57,381 nucleotides of DNA from Sphingomonadales bacterium. Lineage in GTDB: Bacteria > Pseudomonadota > Alphaproteobacteria > Sphingomonadales > Sphingomonadaceae. The stretch is taken from NCBI GenBank assembly GCA_025356275.1, contig JANXUK010000074.1, positions 1 through 57,381 of the forward strand, in the 5' to 3' direction. Of this stretch, positions 56,455-57,381 are shown piece after piece; positions within the stretch are counted from its first letter, which is position 1, and each line of letters starts with the position of its first letter. The translations under genes and the position numbers were made by a program. Under the pieces are notes generated by a model. It had not been told where the DNA came from and did no database searches. It worked only from the letters and a program-made list of their open reading frames with translations.

Positions 56455-57381
56455 ATGATGGCGACCCCCGCAAAGTCCCCCCCTGCCGATCAACGTCCGC
56501 TATATGCGCTGGTGCTGCGCCTGGGTTCCGCGTTAATGATTGCCACGCTGTATATGCTGATCAAGCTAGCGGCGCGCACCGGGATCGCGCTGGGCGAGCT
56601 GATGTTCTGGCGTCAGGCGGTGCCGGTGGTGGTGTTGCTGATCTGGTTGGTGGTGACCCGGCAATGTGGTCTGCTGCGGACCCGGCGGCTGGGCTCGCAT
56701 GCCGGGCGCGCGGTGACGGGTATGCTGGGCATGGCGCTCAGCTTCGAGGCGTCGATCCTGCTGCCGCTGGCGGTATCGACGGTGCTGGGGTTCAGCACAC
56801 CGCTGTTCGCGGTGATCCTGACTGCGCTGGTGCTGCGTGAAGTGGTGGGGAAGTGGCGCTGGCTGGCGGTCGCTTTCGGCTTTCTGGGCGTGCTATTGAT
56901 CGCCCGGCCCAGCGCGCTGGCCGCGGCCGGGCCACTATCGCATCTGGGGGTGGCAACGGGGCTGGGCTCGGGGCTGATCGTGGCGATCATCAGTTTGCAG
57001 ATCCGCGATCTCAGCCGCACAGAGGCGTCGCTGGCGACGGTGTTCTATTTCTCGATGTTCGGCGCGCTGGCGACGGCGCCGTTGCTCCCGTTCCTGATGC
57101 AACCGCACAGCGCCCGCCAATGGGCGATGCTGATCGCAATCGGGGTCACCGGCACCGCCGCGCAACTGCTACTGACCAATGCGCTGCGCTATGGCTCGGT
57201 GGCGAGCGTGGTGGTGATGGATTATACCGCGCTCATCTGGACGGTGCTGTACGGCTGGCAGGTGTTCGACCAGCTGCCGCCAGCGGCGACCTGGACCGGC
57301 ACGCCGCTGATCGTGGCCGCCGGGCTGATCATTGCCTGGCGGGAGCATCGGCTGGTGCGGATGCACATGCGGAGCCAAGCC
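56455..57381 (+). CDS. EamA/DMT-family transporter (3' end outside the window)
   Basis: The frame starts at ATG 56455 (or 56458) and stays open to the end of the window, giving 309 residues without a stop. It has about ten hydrophobic helices in two halves with the EamA pattern (MLGMALSFEASILLPLAVSTVLGFSTPLFAVILTAL; QLLLTNALRYGSVASVVVMDYTALIWTVLYGWQVF). Such proteins export amino acids or metabolites; the substrate is unknown. The gene is probably complete but for its last few codons. Confidence 0.85.
   Translation, partial: MMATPAKSPPADQRPLYALVLRLGSALMIATLYMLIKLAARTGIALGELMFWRQAVPVVVLLIWLVVTRQCGLLRTRRLGSHAGRAVTGMLGMALSFEASILLPLAVSTVLGFSTPLFAVILTALVLREVVGKWRWLAVAFGFLGVLLIARPSALAAAGPLSHLGVATGLGSGLIVAIISLQIRDLSRTEASLATVFYFSMFGALATAPLLPFLMQPHSARQWAMLIAIGVTGTAAQLLLTNALRYGSVASVVVMDYTALIWTVLYGWQVFDQLPPAATWTGTPLIVAAGLIIAWREHRLVRMHMRSQA

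Overview
The window is a high-GC (about two-thirds G+C) chromosomal segment that reads as an alphaproteobacterium of the order Sphingomonadales (Sphingomonas, Novosphingobium, Sphingopyxis or a relative). The reasons are the gene families and their order: a PrsK/PrsR/TIGR03013 exopolysaccharide-PEP-CTERM control set, phoR-phoU-phoB, tkt-gap-pgk with a class I aldolase, zapA-6S RNA-fthC-DUF2842, an atpHAGDC operon with a short epsilon subunit, cobT, and CpaF. The genus is inference; no rRNA is present.

Layout. 0.2-5.3 kb: recJ, two tRNA-Glu genes, phoR, a Pho box, phoU and phoB. 5.3-9.1 kb: an amino-acid permease, panB and a DUF475 membrane protein. 9.1-14 kb (minus): prsR, prsK and a TIGR03013 sugar-phosphate transferase, overlapping or nearly so. 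14.1-16.6 kb (minus): rubrerythrin, an HdrD/GlpC-like Fe-S protein and DUF3501. 16.8-19.8 kb: tRNA-Leu, an IMPase-family phosphatase, efp, a divergent secreted protein, thiE and a small membrane protein. 19.8-25.4 kb (minus): tkt, gap, pgk, a 78-aa unknown and fructose-bisphosphate aldolase. 25.5-27.1 kb: a 59-aa unknown, zapA, a probable 6S RNA, fthC and DUF2842. 27.1-36.2 kb is accessory in character: tRNA-Asp and tRNA-Pro, a secreted protein, thyA, a run of palindromic repeats, a one-domain asparaginase, GH39, a sterol-desaturase-type hydroxylase, a broken GH3 beta-glucosidase and an MBL hydrolase. 36.4-44.5 kb: a thioredoxin-like protein, an S24 repressor divergent from two small genes, unknown secreted proteins, cysS, cobT and transaldolase. 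44.6-49.2 kb: priA, a CPBP protease, ada and DUF1203. 49.5-54.4 kb: the F1 ATP synthase operon. 54.6-57.4 kb: an isolated cpaF, a small membrane protein and a DMT exporter cut by the window edge.

The most unusual content is repetitive DNA. One class is a family of short hairpin elements bounded by CTAG at both ends. They occur as three in a row beside tRNA-Pro (two sharing one CTAG), two upstream of the broken GH3 gene, one upstream of the aldolase gene, one deletion form at the end of the S24 gene, and one partial copy near the window start. The other class is a palindrome with a CAAAAAG-GGG-CCGGT-TTTG core. It appears in a non-coding gap after cpaF and also inside two reading frames: the PhoR kinase and the N-terminus of a secreted protein. 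The GH3 gene carries one frameshift and one in-frame TGA, both single-base lesions.
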